Positions 1 through 10,317 of a stretch of 64,000 bases of DNA are shown here, one piece after another. Positions within the stretch are counted from its first letter, which is position 1, and each line of letters begins with the position of its first letter. Both the position numbers and the translations under genes were made by a program. Origin of the DNA: Iris pallida (Eukaryota; Streptophyta; Magnoliopsida; Asparagales; Iridaceae); assembly GCA_029216955.1 (NCBI GenBank), contig JANAVB010005598.1, forward strand, positions 677,036-741,035. Direction: 5' to 3'. The notes beneath the pieces are model-generated. The model worked only from the letters and a program-made list of their open reading frames with translations. It was not told the origin of the DNA and did no database searches.

Positions 1-1853
1 ACCATAAAGTACATATACTTCTTTCGTAGAAAAATAACTAAATAATTTGAAGCCTGTATGTGCCTGTATGTCAATATTCGAGATTAGCCAGTCGATTACA
101 ATAGTTCATTTCATGAACGTGTCTCATTCATTCAATTCAATAAGACGACTAGCCAGCCTCTTTAGTTCCAACTAGGAACGCATGATCAATTTTAGTCAAG
201 CTAACAATTATTATCAATGGTGACAAGGCATGATCAATTATTAATCAAGATAACAATCAATGTTAATTACTGCCAAATTCGGGAAATAAAAATTCATTTC
301 AATCGTGTCAATCAAATCGTAATTTACCAAGTTCAGGAAAAAGGCGTAAGGATATAAAATGGACGTAAAATATCTAATAAAATATCAATATTCAGGGCTA
401 TAGAATAGTCATGCGGCTAAGTCTAATGCGGCCAGGATGGATCTTATGCGGCAAGGAAAGGAGTCGGGTTCATGCGGCTCAGGGGGTAGAGGCACATGCG
501 GCTGAAGAGGCGGGAACCTATGCGGCTGGGGAGTGGGACTAGCTTCCATGCGGCAAGCGGAAGGGATGTTCCATGCGGCTAGGATGAATTGGGCTCATGC
601 GGCCGAAAAAGACAAGACACATGCGGTCAGCGGAAAGGGTACTCATGCGGCTGGCGGTAAATGAGTCCATACGGCTCAACCAAGTCGAACCCCATGCGGC
701 CGGGTCAAGGAGATTGCTTATGCGGCTGGCGGGGGGGAAGTTCATACAGTTTATAAGGTTCAGGACCTCATGCGGCCAGCGAGTGAGTCTGGTTCATGCG
801 GCTGGGTTTAGAAGAGAAATCCATGCGGTCAAGAAAGGGATTCAGTCCTATGCGGCTGAGTTACTTGCCGCATGAAGTGTCATACGGCCAAGTCAAGCCC
901 ATGCGGCCAGGAGAAGGAGTACAAGTTCATGCGGTTAAGAAAGACGAGGGCGCATATGCGGTTAAGTGGGGAAAGTCCATGCAGCTGGGAATCACTTGCC
1001 GCATGATTTATTCATGCGGTCAAGTCAAGTACTGTTCTTCTTCTCCAAGTTTCAGAGAAGAAGAACACCATGAACCCAAGCTTCAAAGTTCTATAAAACC
1101 TTCATCCAGAGTCCAAATTCGAACTTCCTTAGGTCAAAATTGGGTAGAACGAAATTCTCTACAATATGGAACCATCAAAACTTGAAGATAACAAAGTTTA
1201 CTAGATCAAAACCTAAGAAATCCAAAAATGTAACAAACTTAGGTCTACAACAAATTAGCCATAGAAATTAAAAATGCTAAGTACTAAAGAGACTTAGAAT
1301 CAAATAAGGAGGATGATGGAACAATAATAATGGGGATCCATCAAGAAGCAAGTTGGCACTTGCCTATGGTTTGGTAGGTGGAGAGAGTAATGAAGAAGAA
1401 GAAGAAGAGGAGTAATGGTGAGAATGAGTAATGAGGAGAGAGAATGGTGAGGGTGGCTTTAAATATGGAAGGGGTGGTAGGTGGGAGTTGGGCCGGGTCC
1501 AATGGGTCCAATGGGTCGGGTTGCACGGGTCCAACAAGGCTAACCCGAAAGTAAGACTAAAGCAGGAAATAAAATGCAGGTAATAAAATTACAGGAAGAA
1601 ATACAGAAATAAAATTACAGGAAATAAATTAACATGAAAATTAAAGAGCAGCTAATTAATTAACATGAAAATTTAAAGAGCAGATAATAGAATTACAGAA
1701 AAATAAAGTATGGAAAATAAAATGCAGATAATTAATTAACATGAAGTTATTAGGAATTTAAATACAGGATACTACATGATAAATGCTAAATAAATACATT
1801 CAGGCAATATACGTTTTAAAATACGCATTCTGGGAACGGGGAGTGACAGTATA
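1..1853 (-). mobile_element. LTR fragment of Ty3 element Z, cut by the window edge
   Basis: Read on the minus strand, an LTR starts at 1853 with TGTCACTCCCCGTTCCC and runs left out of the window, so its 3' end is missing. It is related along most of its length, in inverse orientation, to the solo LTR at 43962-47122. Shared blocks include the stretch around 340-385 (matching 45380-45410) and 1140-1240 (matching 44545-44630), and both carry an array of GCCGCATG words. The five bases to its right, GTATA (1854-1858), occur once at the uninterrupted paralogous site near 23085, as expected for a 5-bp target duplication. No protein-coding region is present. ORFs at 597-875 and 796-1185 only read through the repeat array. 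Confidence 0.75.
410..1020 (-). repeat. Interspersed CATGCGGC word array in the Z LTR
   Basis: About 27 copies of (C)ATGCGGC or one-base variants (ATGCGGT, ATACGGC) occur at intervals of roughly 15-35 bp, with unrelated DNA between them. Examples start at 410, 426, 445, 472, 496, 519, 548, 573, 597, 621 and 644. Two copies are inverted (868 and near 1000). In the sense of the LTR the word is GCCGCATG. The solo LTR at 43962 has an equivalent array in its own sense direction. Confidence 0.85.
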
Positions 1854-2695
1854 CAATGTTTGTATATGTATATATACTTTACAATTAAGTATTTTCTTAT
1901 ATATATATATATATATGTACTTTTAACATAGGTATGTATGTATTCATTTTGTATAATTTTACCTTATTATAATATTAATATTTAATTTGCACTTTTTACC
2001 AATTTGTATTTTTGTATATTTAAATTACTGCAACCATTTGGTGTCCAAGCCTAGCATGGGTTTTTGGTCCCAAATGTGTTTTCACACATTCAAGACCTGT
2101 ACAAGTCATATTGGACTTGATTCATGGCCTTGGGTCCTGTATTTGAACTTTGGTTCAAATTATGTACATGGACAAAATACGCAGATAATTAATTATTTAA
2201 TTTTAATTGTGTGCAATGCTGTTTTTGATTTTCTAAAAATACTTAAAGTACTATTAAAATTCTGGAAAATAGTATTTAGATACTATGTTAATTTAGCTAA
2301 TTTAATATAATTTTTATAGTATTTAATTTACTGTTTTGCCATTAGTTTAGCATATAAAACCAAAACTCATTTTCTGTATACTTAGGAAAACTGATTTTTA
2401 TAAAATACTTGTACTGGTTAATAAATTCCAGAAAAATTAAATAAATTTCTATAATTAGCAAAGATCATTTTGGTACTTTATTTTATGTAAAAATAAGCTT
2501 TTTGTCTATCTCAAAAATTGTTAAAACACAATGGTCATTTGATTTATTTATTGATTAATTACGACTTGTAACTTTTTGTGTTACTTTGAAGTTTTAGCCG
2601 TGTTGAACCTCACCCCTCACTAGTGTAAAGATCCTAGAAAGTTAGTTAAAGTAGTGTGTCACCCCACATTGGTCTCCTATGCCAAAGTCATCATT
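1854..2695 (+). mobile_element. 5' LTR of Ty3 element X, left surviving piece
   Basis: This stretch is nearly identical to 23085-23922 in the 3' LTR of X. Both have an AT tract, a block containing GTGTCCAAGCCTAGCAT, and the end GTGTCACCCCACATTGGTC. It is bounded on the left by the Z insertion and on the right by the truncated end of Y at about 2695. The rest of the same LTR resumes at 15511. ORF 1987-2310 lies here and has an equivalent in the other LTR, but it resembles no protein family I know and is probably chance. Confidence 0.85.
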
Positions 2696-3169
2696 CCACT
2701 GCGCAGGAGGAGGAAGAGCGCCCACGACAGCTCCCGACACTACGGGAAGAGCACCCGCAACCCCAGGGACTGTCATCGAGGTAGCTGGAGGAGTACCTTC
2801 GAGAGCTCCAACAGAAGTCCCATCTGCAGGGGAGGTGACCGGAGCCTGTCCGCCAGAGGTGGCAGACCTCTCCGTCTCCCCGTACTCTTCGCCAGGAGAA
2901 TGAGTCATCACTATCCTGGAGACAAATTGAAAAGAAGATATCAATATGGCACATGAAGGCAATATCAAAGGAGGACAGCTAGAATGCACTAAATCAATAT
3001 CAAAGACGATAAGCAAGATAAGCAAGGAAAGATCCTACTGTGATTGAGCACTCTTAGCCTACTACCACCTATGTGTAACACAGGCTCGTAGTCCACACTC
3101 TAAGACGAGTGCCGCCACGACATCGTACTAAATGCGACTTCAGGACCTGCGTGGGCTACCACTAAAACT
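2696..3169 (-). pseudogene. Orphan primer site, leader and gag start of a second Y-type internal region
   Basis: It matches 11458-11931, the primer-binding site, leader and first part of gag of element Y, but lies on the outer side of Y's left LTR. Minus-strand translation begins with MTHSPGEE and continues through about 80 residues of the Ala/Pro/Gly-rich gag N-terminus. It ends abruptly at the junction with X LTR DNA after the PPPAQW residues. The arrangement LTR, PBS, gag start next to an LTR that already terminates a full internal region implies an array sharing LTRs, later truncated at about 2695. No functional product is expected. Confidence 0.8.
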
Positions 3170-4429
3170 TGTCACGACCCGCACCGGCTAAAAGGGCACG
3201 TGACGCGACAACGTCCGGTCCTCACCGAAAAATCGGCGTAGAATGCTGTAGATTTTTCTACTCTAAACAGTTTATATATATAACAAAAACCTGTCGAAAA
3301 TATGGTCAACTCCGAACGGAGGACAAGCAATGAATATATATATGAGTACTCAATCACGACTCTAAGATAACAAAGTAAAGACTGAAATGAAAAGACAACA
3401 AGACGATAAAATAATATATAACCTGTCAAGTCCAACACAAAGAATATATACAGTCCAAGTCTCTAATACAGTCCAAATAATAACAGTCTCAAAAGTAGCT
3501 GGAGACAATGTCCAGTACAAAAGACCTACTCTAACTAAGTAATAGGTAGGGTCTCGTCAGGCGGGGCTAACCCCTGCTGGACCAAAGTCTCCAAGTCTAT
3601 GCCCACTACGTCATCTGGACCGTAGTAGGTACTGTAGTCTTCCTCATCTGCATCTGTAATATTTTCAACATATCCTGTCAGGATAGAATGAGTACAATCC
3701 ACTAACAACATTTCACAAGATATGACAAAAGCTATAATCTATAAATAGAGAGTATATACAAGAAAATCATGGAATGTACATGTGAGAATCATGGCAAGGT
3801 AAGCTGTAAATCTAGAGCTAGAGCAAGGCAAGTAAACTGATCATGGCATGTACAAGAATCAAGAATCATATATCTTGGTGTGTGAATACTAGCTACAACA
3901 TGTGGCCGGCTTGGGTCTTGCACAAGGTCTACTGGCCGGGTTAATCATACGTGGAGTGTATGATTAACACTCACAAGGTCTACAAGAATAACAAGGTGGA
4001 TAATGACCACATGTCTACACTAATACTCCCCGTCCCCGACTGGTAGAGTGGATCCAAACAAGACACGTCACGACGCAGGATTCTTCGAGAAGGGAGCAAG
4101 TCTCCTCGAGAATCAGCGTCCATGTACTGCATAAGAACTACAAGGGGGCTTGCACAAGACATACCAAGACAACAAGGAATAACACCTCATGTCGGGATCC
4201 ATGAATACCAACCCGTGTGACCAATATGTCGAGAACAAGCATATCTGCACTAATTACATGGATTATATCAATCAGCATAAATTAGAAAAGTGTCAGAGAA
4301 TGTACTTGCCTGAAATATGATATGGTACGTCAACTGGAGCAAATGCAGCGTCTCGAGGACCTATAGAGAACAAGACGTATCAATACTATGTTTAGGAAAT
4401 AAAATCAAATCAGTTTGAATCCTATTAAG

Positions 4430-4765
4430 TCATTCTAGGTCAAGGCATGTCAAACTAGATTGTACGGGGTCAAATTAAGTCATATTAGGTCTAACTGGGT
4501 CAAACTGGGTCAAACTGGGTCAATGCAAGTCAAACGAAATCAATCGGAATCGATTTGAGTCAACAGTTGACTTTTTGGTCAACCGGTCAACTCTGGTCAA
4601 CCGTGGTCAACCTAGGTCAACTCTAGGTCACTGGTGACTAACAGTTGACTTTTGGTCAACTGTACAAGTCTAATAGAATTTGGGACTAAATTGGGTAAAG
4701 TGTTGACCCATAGTTGACTTTTGGCCTAAAAAGTCAATCATGGTCAACCGGAGTCAAGACTAGGT
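4430..4765. promoter_or_regulatory. Dense W-box-like (TTGAC/GTCAA) cluster in the Y LTR
   Basis: I count about 21 TTGAC/GTCAA cores in 335 bp, many as GGTCAA or GTTGAC, in both orientations. Part is a short tandem run of CTGGGTCAAA. The plant W-box bound by WRKY factors is TTGAC(C/T), so many copies fit it. The cluster lies in the upstream part of the LTR. The other LTR has the same cluster at about 13195-13530 with two fewer tandem units. Activity is not shown. Confidence 0.6.
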
Positions 4766-5514
4766 CTAGACGGCTATTTCTACCCATTACCAATCCATAC
4801 AATCCATATCCAAGTCCATCTTGGACTACGGAACTCATTTCTTGGCCATAGGCCAAATTCCTATTTTACCCTTAAAAAGGGCAAAATTCCAACTTCGGCG
4901 ATTATCTAGTTAGCCTACCTACGCTTGATATTTTGACCCGATCTCCCCAGGGTAGTAAGGTACTAGCCTATAGTTATATTATCTACCAAAATACTTAGGT
5001 AAAGTGGACGTCTAGTCCACCTTACGGTCCGTTGCCAAAATCTTGAATATTTCAAGATACGCACCGATACGGCGCGATACCGGCGCCCTACGACTCTGAT
5101 TCCCACTCGGGAGCCTACCCGCAAAATCTAAATCACGTATTCTTGCCCCACGCCAAGTTTCAACTCAATCCGATACTCCGAGCTCCGTTTCGCCCTCTAA
5201 CTCGGTTTTCCTCTATTTCTATTCTAGCTTTCTTCCTATTCTTCTAACTTCTTCCAATCTTTCCTCCTAACCTCTAATTCTTTTCTAACTTCTCATTCCA
5301 TAATCTTCTTCTACTCTTCTCTATGATTCTAACCATATATAATACATATATATATATATCTATATATATACATATATGTATAGGTGAAAGGGGGGGATAA
5401 ATAGGCTTAAAGGGGGAAAAAGGGGGGGATAGCTGCTGTTTGCAGCAGCTGCTGCTGCCTTCATTCTTCTTCTACTTCACTTCTTCATCTCTTCCATCTC
5501 TCTACTTCTATCAA

Positions 5515-5519
<5 letters not shown>

Positions 5520-5589
<70 letters not shown>

Positions 5590-5605
5590 ATATATATATC
5601 TATAT

Positions 5606-5672
<67 letters not shown>

Positions 5673-5796
5673 CTATCATCCATCCAACTCCACAAACACA
5701 CACTCTTCTATACATACCTATACATACACACACACACACATCTCCATATACATATATATATACACACACACATATATATATATATATATAAACACT

Positions 5797-5871
<75 letters not shown>

Positions 5872-6019
5872 ACACACACACACACACACACTCTCACAAA
5901 CACACACAACCACACACCCTCTCACCACAACTCTCATGACAACACCACCACTACCACTCTCTACACACACACACACACAAATACATATAACCATATGTAT
6001 ACATATATATATATATACA

Positions 6020-6113
<94 letters not shown>
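5520..6113. repeat. (TA)n and (CA)n microsatellite block in the Y 3' LTR
   Basis: Long alternating TA tracts (about 5531-5671, 5770-5870 and 6000-6112) are separated by CA-rich segments and a short (CT)n run. The ORFs of 228 and 195 residues across it are Ile/Tyr repeats on both strands and are artefacts of the repeat. Confidence 0.95.
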
Positions 6114-6115
<2 letters not shown>

Positions 6116-6770
6116 ATTTAATATAAACCCCCAAATAATTCCTTAATCCTAGATTCTAGGGAATCCTATAAAATTCATAGGCAAATGGTAGAGAATTTCA
6201 TTCCCAACAATTAATGTGAAGACATTAAATGGGAAAGAGGAATTTATTAGGGTTTAAATGCATACCTAAGTTCTTGGAGAGGGAGAGAGAAAGCTTGGAA
6301 AGAAAAGGGGATTTTGAAAGAGAGAGAGAGAGAGAAACTTAATGAAGAAGAAAGAGGGGGGGGGAAGCCTTGTCATGGCCGGCCACCTCCTTGGGGGTTA
6401 TTGGGTTGGGATCCAATAAGCCCCCAACCCATTTGACTTGGTTTGGGTTTAAATGAATTCGGTTTGGTTCGGTTTGTTTCCGTTTAGATCTAACTAACCA
6501 AATTAGCCTCTAAAATGACTAATTAAGCCATGGAAGTTGGGTTAATAATTTCTAGCCTAATTATGATAGTATGTGGGCTAAGCCCAGCTAGTATGGGGGT
6601 CCCACTAGGGTCCAGGCTACCCGGGTCTCCAATTTGAGTCCGAATTGGATAAAATCCAAACCAACCCAAATAAATCCCAAAAAATCACATAAAATAAATA
6701 AAATTCCTAAAAATTATATAACTTGAAAAATGACAAAAATACCCCTAATTTGAAAACTGGGGGTGACAAA

Positions 6771-6790
6771 TCTACCCTCCTTAAAAAATT
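6771..6790 (-). other. Polypurine tract of element Y
   Basis: The minus strand reads TTTTTTAAGGAGGGTAGATT directly before the LTR start TGTCACC at 6768. Element X has the matching tract CAAGGAGGGAAGACT before its own 3' LTR. This is the expected site of plus-strand DNA priming. Confidence 0.8.
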
Positions 6791-6864
6791 TCGTCCTCGA
6801 AATTGAATGAGAACTAACACAGCAATCATGAATAGAACAAGGAAAGAAAAGATAGAATTTTACC

Positions 6865-7287
6865 TCAAGGCTCGAAGAGATATGGGAATTGCTCCCGCAT
6901 GTCGTCCTCCCTCTCCCAGGTGGACTTACCTGGAGAGTGGTGTCTCCATGCAACGCGGACCAAGGAAATGACCTGGTTCCGGAGCACCTTCTCTCTTCGG
7001 TCCAAGATCTCGACCGGCTTCTCTGGATAGCTGAGTGTCGGTCCCACTACGATCTTTGAGTGGTCCAAGACGTGATTGGGATCTGCCACGTACCGTCTCA
7101 GCTGCGACACGTGGAACATACAGTGCACTCCCTCTAGTGCGGGCGGTAACTCCAGTCGGTAAGCCACTGCACCGACCCTGCCCAAGATACGAAATGGTCT
7201 GATGTATCGTGGGCTAAGCTTCCCGCCGCCACCAAAACGAATCGTGCCACGCGTCGGAGAAATCCGCAGAAAGACAAGATCACCAAC
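6865..7287 (-). pseudogene. Y pol: integrase C-terminal domain and chromodomain-like tail (exon 2)
   Basis: Minus-strand translation from 7287 to the stop at 6865 gives the GPY/F-type segment (KLSPRYIRPFRILGRVG) and the block FHVSQLRRYV. A chromodomain-like tail follows with PVEILDRREKVLRNQVISLV and WREHSP-like residues through STWERED. In this family the tail helps direct integration to chromatin. The reading frame joins the upstream integrase only if the 81-bp intron at 7288-7368 is removed. This part has no stop of its own. Confidence 0.85.
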
Positions 7288-7368
7288 CTAGAATAAAAAC
7301 ACAAGACTTAAAGCTTGATCTAAAACAATCACAATCAGACTCAAATACTAGAAAAATCTAAACTATAC
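7288..7368 (-). other. Probable spliceosomal intron inside Y pol (81 bp, GT-AG)
   Basis: The upstream exon ends LEFE with GAG. The intron starts GTATAG at 7368 and ends TTTTTATTCTAG at 7288, and the next exon begins GTTGGTGATCTTG. Removing exactly these bases restores the frame and gives a protein that aligns with the uninterrupted integrase of element X (MEFADGDMVLVKISPTRG). Unspliced, translation stops at 7363-7365, only two codons into the insert. It is AT-rich with a pyrimidine-rich 3' end, as in plant introns. Confidence 0.8.
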
Positions 7369-9040
7369 CTCAAACTCTAACGGCCTCCGGTGGCTATCGG
7401 CCCAATGCCGCTGCCTATCCTGCGCCACCCGAAGTCGATCTCTGATAACCCTGACCTTCTCCGCAGCATCCACTACCATCTCAGGGCCAAGCAAAACCCT
7501 CTCACCGACATCATCCCAAGACAAGGGAGTACGGCACCTCCGTCCGTATAGAGCCTCGAAAGGTGACATCTCTATACTGGCTTGGTAGCTGTTGTTGTAA
7601 GCAAACTCTACCAAGTGAAGGAGGTCCTCCCAAGATCCCCCGAAGTCCAAAACACAGGTACGCAGCATATCCTCGAGGGTCTGAATCATCCTCTCTAACT
7701 GCCCGTCTGTCTGGGGGTGGTATGCGGTACTGAACTTGAGCGATGTGCCCAAGCTAAGCTGTAAACTCCGCCAGAAGTGGAAAGTGAATCGGCTGTCCCG
7801 ATCAGAGACTATACTCACTGGCACCCCGTGTAATCGGACTATCTGTCGCACGTACATCTCGGCCAACCTCTCCGTCGACAAACCCACTTTAAAAGGCAAA
7901 AAGTGGGCCGATTTGGTCAATCGATCAACAATGACCCAAATCGCATCCCTCCCTCCTGGAGAGCGCGGAAGCCCAGATACAAAGTCCATAGTGATATGCT
8001 TCCACTTCCACTCAGGAATGGGGAGTGGCTGGAGCAATCCACCGGGTCTCTGCCTCCCGGCCTTCACCTGCTGGCACACCAAACATCTCGACACGAACTG
8101 AGCCACCTCACGTTTCATGCCATACCACCAAACATGTTGTCTCAAGTCTCTATACATCTTGTTGGCTCCTAGATGCATAGAGTACTGAGAACGGTGCACC
8201 TCCTGAAGAACCTCCTCCCGAAGTCCTCCGCTCGGTACGCACAATCTGGTACCATGCCTCAACGATCCATCCCCTGCTAAAGAGAACTCATCCAACAGCC
8301 CTACCTGGACCTGCTCCCTGATGACCCTCAGAGCCTCATCCTCAAACTGAGCTGCCCTGACTCTCTCCATCAGCTCCGACTGCACCTGCAGACCCCACAT
8401 CTGCGCCTCGAACCCAGGAACTATCACCTCTATGCCCAAGCTCTCCAGATCTGCTAGAAGGTGACGATCCATCGTCAAAACACATGGCCACGGGATACCT
8501 GTTCAGAGCATCCGCGACCACGTTGGCCTTCCCTGGATGGTACTGTAAGGATATATCAAAATCCTTTATCAACTCTAACCATCGCCTTTGCCTCATATTC
8601 AGCTCCTTCTGGGTAAACACGTACTTCAAGCTCTTGTGGTCAGTATAGATCTCCACACGCTCTCCGTACAGATAGTGTTTCTACAGCTTCAAAGCAAAGA
8701 TGACCGCTGCCAGCTCAAGATCGTGGGTAGGATAATTCCTCTCATGAGGACGTAACTGCCTAGATGCATAGGCAATTACCTTCCCGTGCCGCTGAAGCAC
8801 ACAACCCAAACCCCATCCTGAAGCATCACTGTAGATCGTATAACCACCAGATCCAGATGGCAGCATCAAGATAGGACCTGTAGTCAACCTCACCTTCAGC
8901 TCCTCTAAGGCGGCCTGGCACTCATCGGACCAAACAAACTCCTCGTCCTTCCTGGTAAGGCGGGTCATCGACTGGGTAATCCTGGAAAAGTCCTGCACGA
9001 ACCTCCGGTAGTAACCTGCCAGACCCAGAAAACTTCGAAC
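7363..9040 (-). pseudogene. Y pol: RNase H and integrase (exon 1), broken
   Basis: RNase H (about 8500-8998) shows [21 protein letters not shown] and the tail [11 protein letters not shown]. Integrase (7363-8478) shows the zinc-binding HRSQYSMHLGANKMY...CLVCQQVK segment. It then has the catalytic core with Asp in HITMDFVSGLP, Asp in VSDRDSRF and Glu in QTDGQLERM. A TAG at 8681-8683 replaces the Trp in the conserved [11 protein letters not shown] frameshift lies near 9040 between reverse transcriptase and RNase H, and another near 8480-8500 restores the original frame. Confidence 0.85.
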
Positions 9041-10317
9041 CTCTGCACTAAGCTCGGCGTCAACCAGGACTTCACCGCAGAAATCTTCTTTGGATCCACT
9101 GAAATCCCCTCGCCAGAGACAACATGGCCTAGGAACTCCACGCGATCCAAGAAGAACTCGTACTTGAACAGCTTCACATACAGCTGCTCCCTCCTGAGAG
9201 TGTCCAACACAATCCTCAGGTGCTCCTCGTGCTCCTCTGGCGTCTTCGAATAGATGAGAATGTCATCAATGAAGACCACCACGAACTTGTCAAGGTACTG
9301 ATGAAATACCTTGTTCATCAAGTTCATGAATACCGCCGGGGCGTTGGTCAACCCAAACGGCATGACGGTATACTCATACTGGCCATAGCGAGTCCGAAAG
9401 GCAGTCTTCGGAATGTCATCCCGCTTCACCTTCAGCTGATGGTACCCGGTGAGCAAGTCAATCTTCGAGAACACTCTCGCGCCGCTCAACTGGTCGAACA
9501 AGTCATCAATCCTAGGCAAATGATACTTGTTCTTGATGGTAAGGTTGTTGAGCGCCCTGTAATCAATACACAGACGTACCGTACCATCCTTCTTGGGGAC
9601 GAAAAGAACTGGCGTGCCCCAAGGTGAAGAACTAGATCGAATAAAGCCCTTGTCCTCCAGCTCGTCGACCTGCTTCTTCAGCTCCGCTAACTCACTGTTG
9701 TTGATTCTATAGACGTGCTGGGAGATAGGCTCAGCACCCGGCACTAGGTCTATAGAAAACTCAACATCACGATCTGGCGGCATCCCGGGCAGCTTCTCGG
9801 GAAAGACAACCAAGAACTCAGCAATAAGTGAATGTGGCAACACCGGCCCCGCCAACAACGCTCCGCAGAATCCATCTCCCTGCTCCACTGCACCCTTGGT
9901 GAACTCATACTCCGGCTCTCCCGACGGCCTAAACAGAATCATGCCCCCTCTGCAATCGATGCTAGCGTGGTGCGTGCTCAACCAATCCATACCGAGTACC
10001 ACATCGTAACTCGGAAGTGGCATTACGAGCAAACACGCACTCAGCTCCCAGCCTCTCAAAGAAACTCTCCGCCCCGTGCAAACATTATTAACTAGGATGA
10101 TGCCATTTCCAGTCATAATCTTGCAAGTCCTACCAAGATACTCAGCAATGATATTGTGCCTAAGTGCAAAAGAAACTGACACAAAACTGTACGTAGCACC
10201 TGAATCAAACAATGCTAAGGCAGGAAAAGAATCAAGAAGAACCGAACCTGCAACTACATCTGCGACGGGCTCGATCTCCTCGGCTGCAAGAGCAAAGGCT
10301 CTGCCCTGAACACCGCG
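8965..10317 (-). pseudogene. Y pol: protease and reverse transcriptase
   Basis: From the stop at 10318 the frame reads through an aspartic protease with the active-site motif [11 protein letters not shown] and the flap-region motif VVLGMDWL. A full Ty3 reverse transcriptase follows, with [13 protein letters not shown], the palm motif [13 protein letters not shown] and the catalytic [11 protein letters not shown]. The frame is lost after SAVKSWLTP near 9040, where the finger and connection continue in another frame. Apart from this the enzyme motifs are complete. Confidence 0.88.

Larger units (their letters stand above)
3170..6768 (-). mobile_element. LTR of Ty3 element Y, 3' LTR (middle LTR of the array)
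   Basis: On the minus strand it starts TGTCACCCCCAGTTTTC at 6768 and ends GTGACA at 3170, about 3.6 kb. It pairs with 11932-15510 over its whole length. Visible differences are scattered substitutions, copy-number changes in the GGTCAA block and large length differences in the AT tracts. A purine-rich tract (minus strand of 6771-6790) lies just outside its 5' edge. A primer-site-like sequence lies just outside its 3' edge, so internal DNA flanks both sides. ORF 3172-3438 and ORF 3980-4162 recur in the other LTR but show no recognisable domain. Confidence 0.88.

Noticed and set aside
410..1020. CRISPR-like appearance of the CATGCGGC array
   Set aside because: The repeated word is only 8 bases, spacing is irregular, the context is a plant LTR, and no cas-like gene is near.
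597..1185. ORFs of 92 and 129 residues
   Set aside because: They only read the CATGCGGC words in two frames and have no domain.
5440..6126. Long ORFs of 228 and 195 residues on both strands
   Set aside because: They translate TA and CA dinucleotide repeats into Ile/Tyr and Thr/His runs, and the same happens at 14168-14860, 22543-23085 and 63755-63999.
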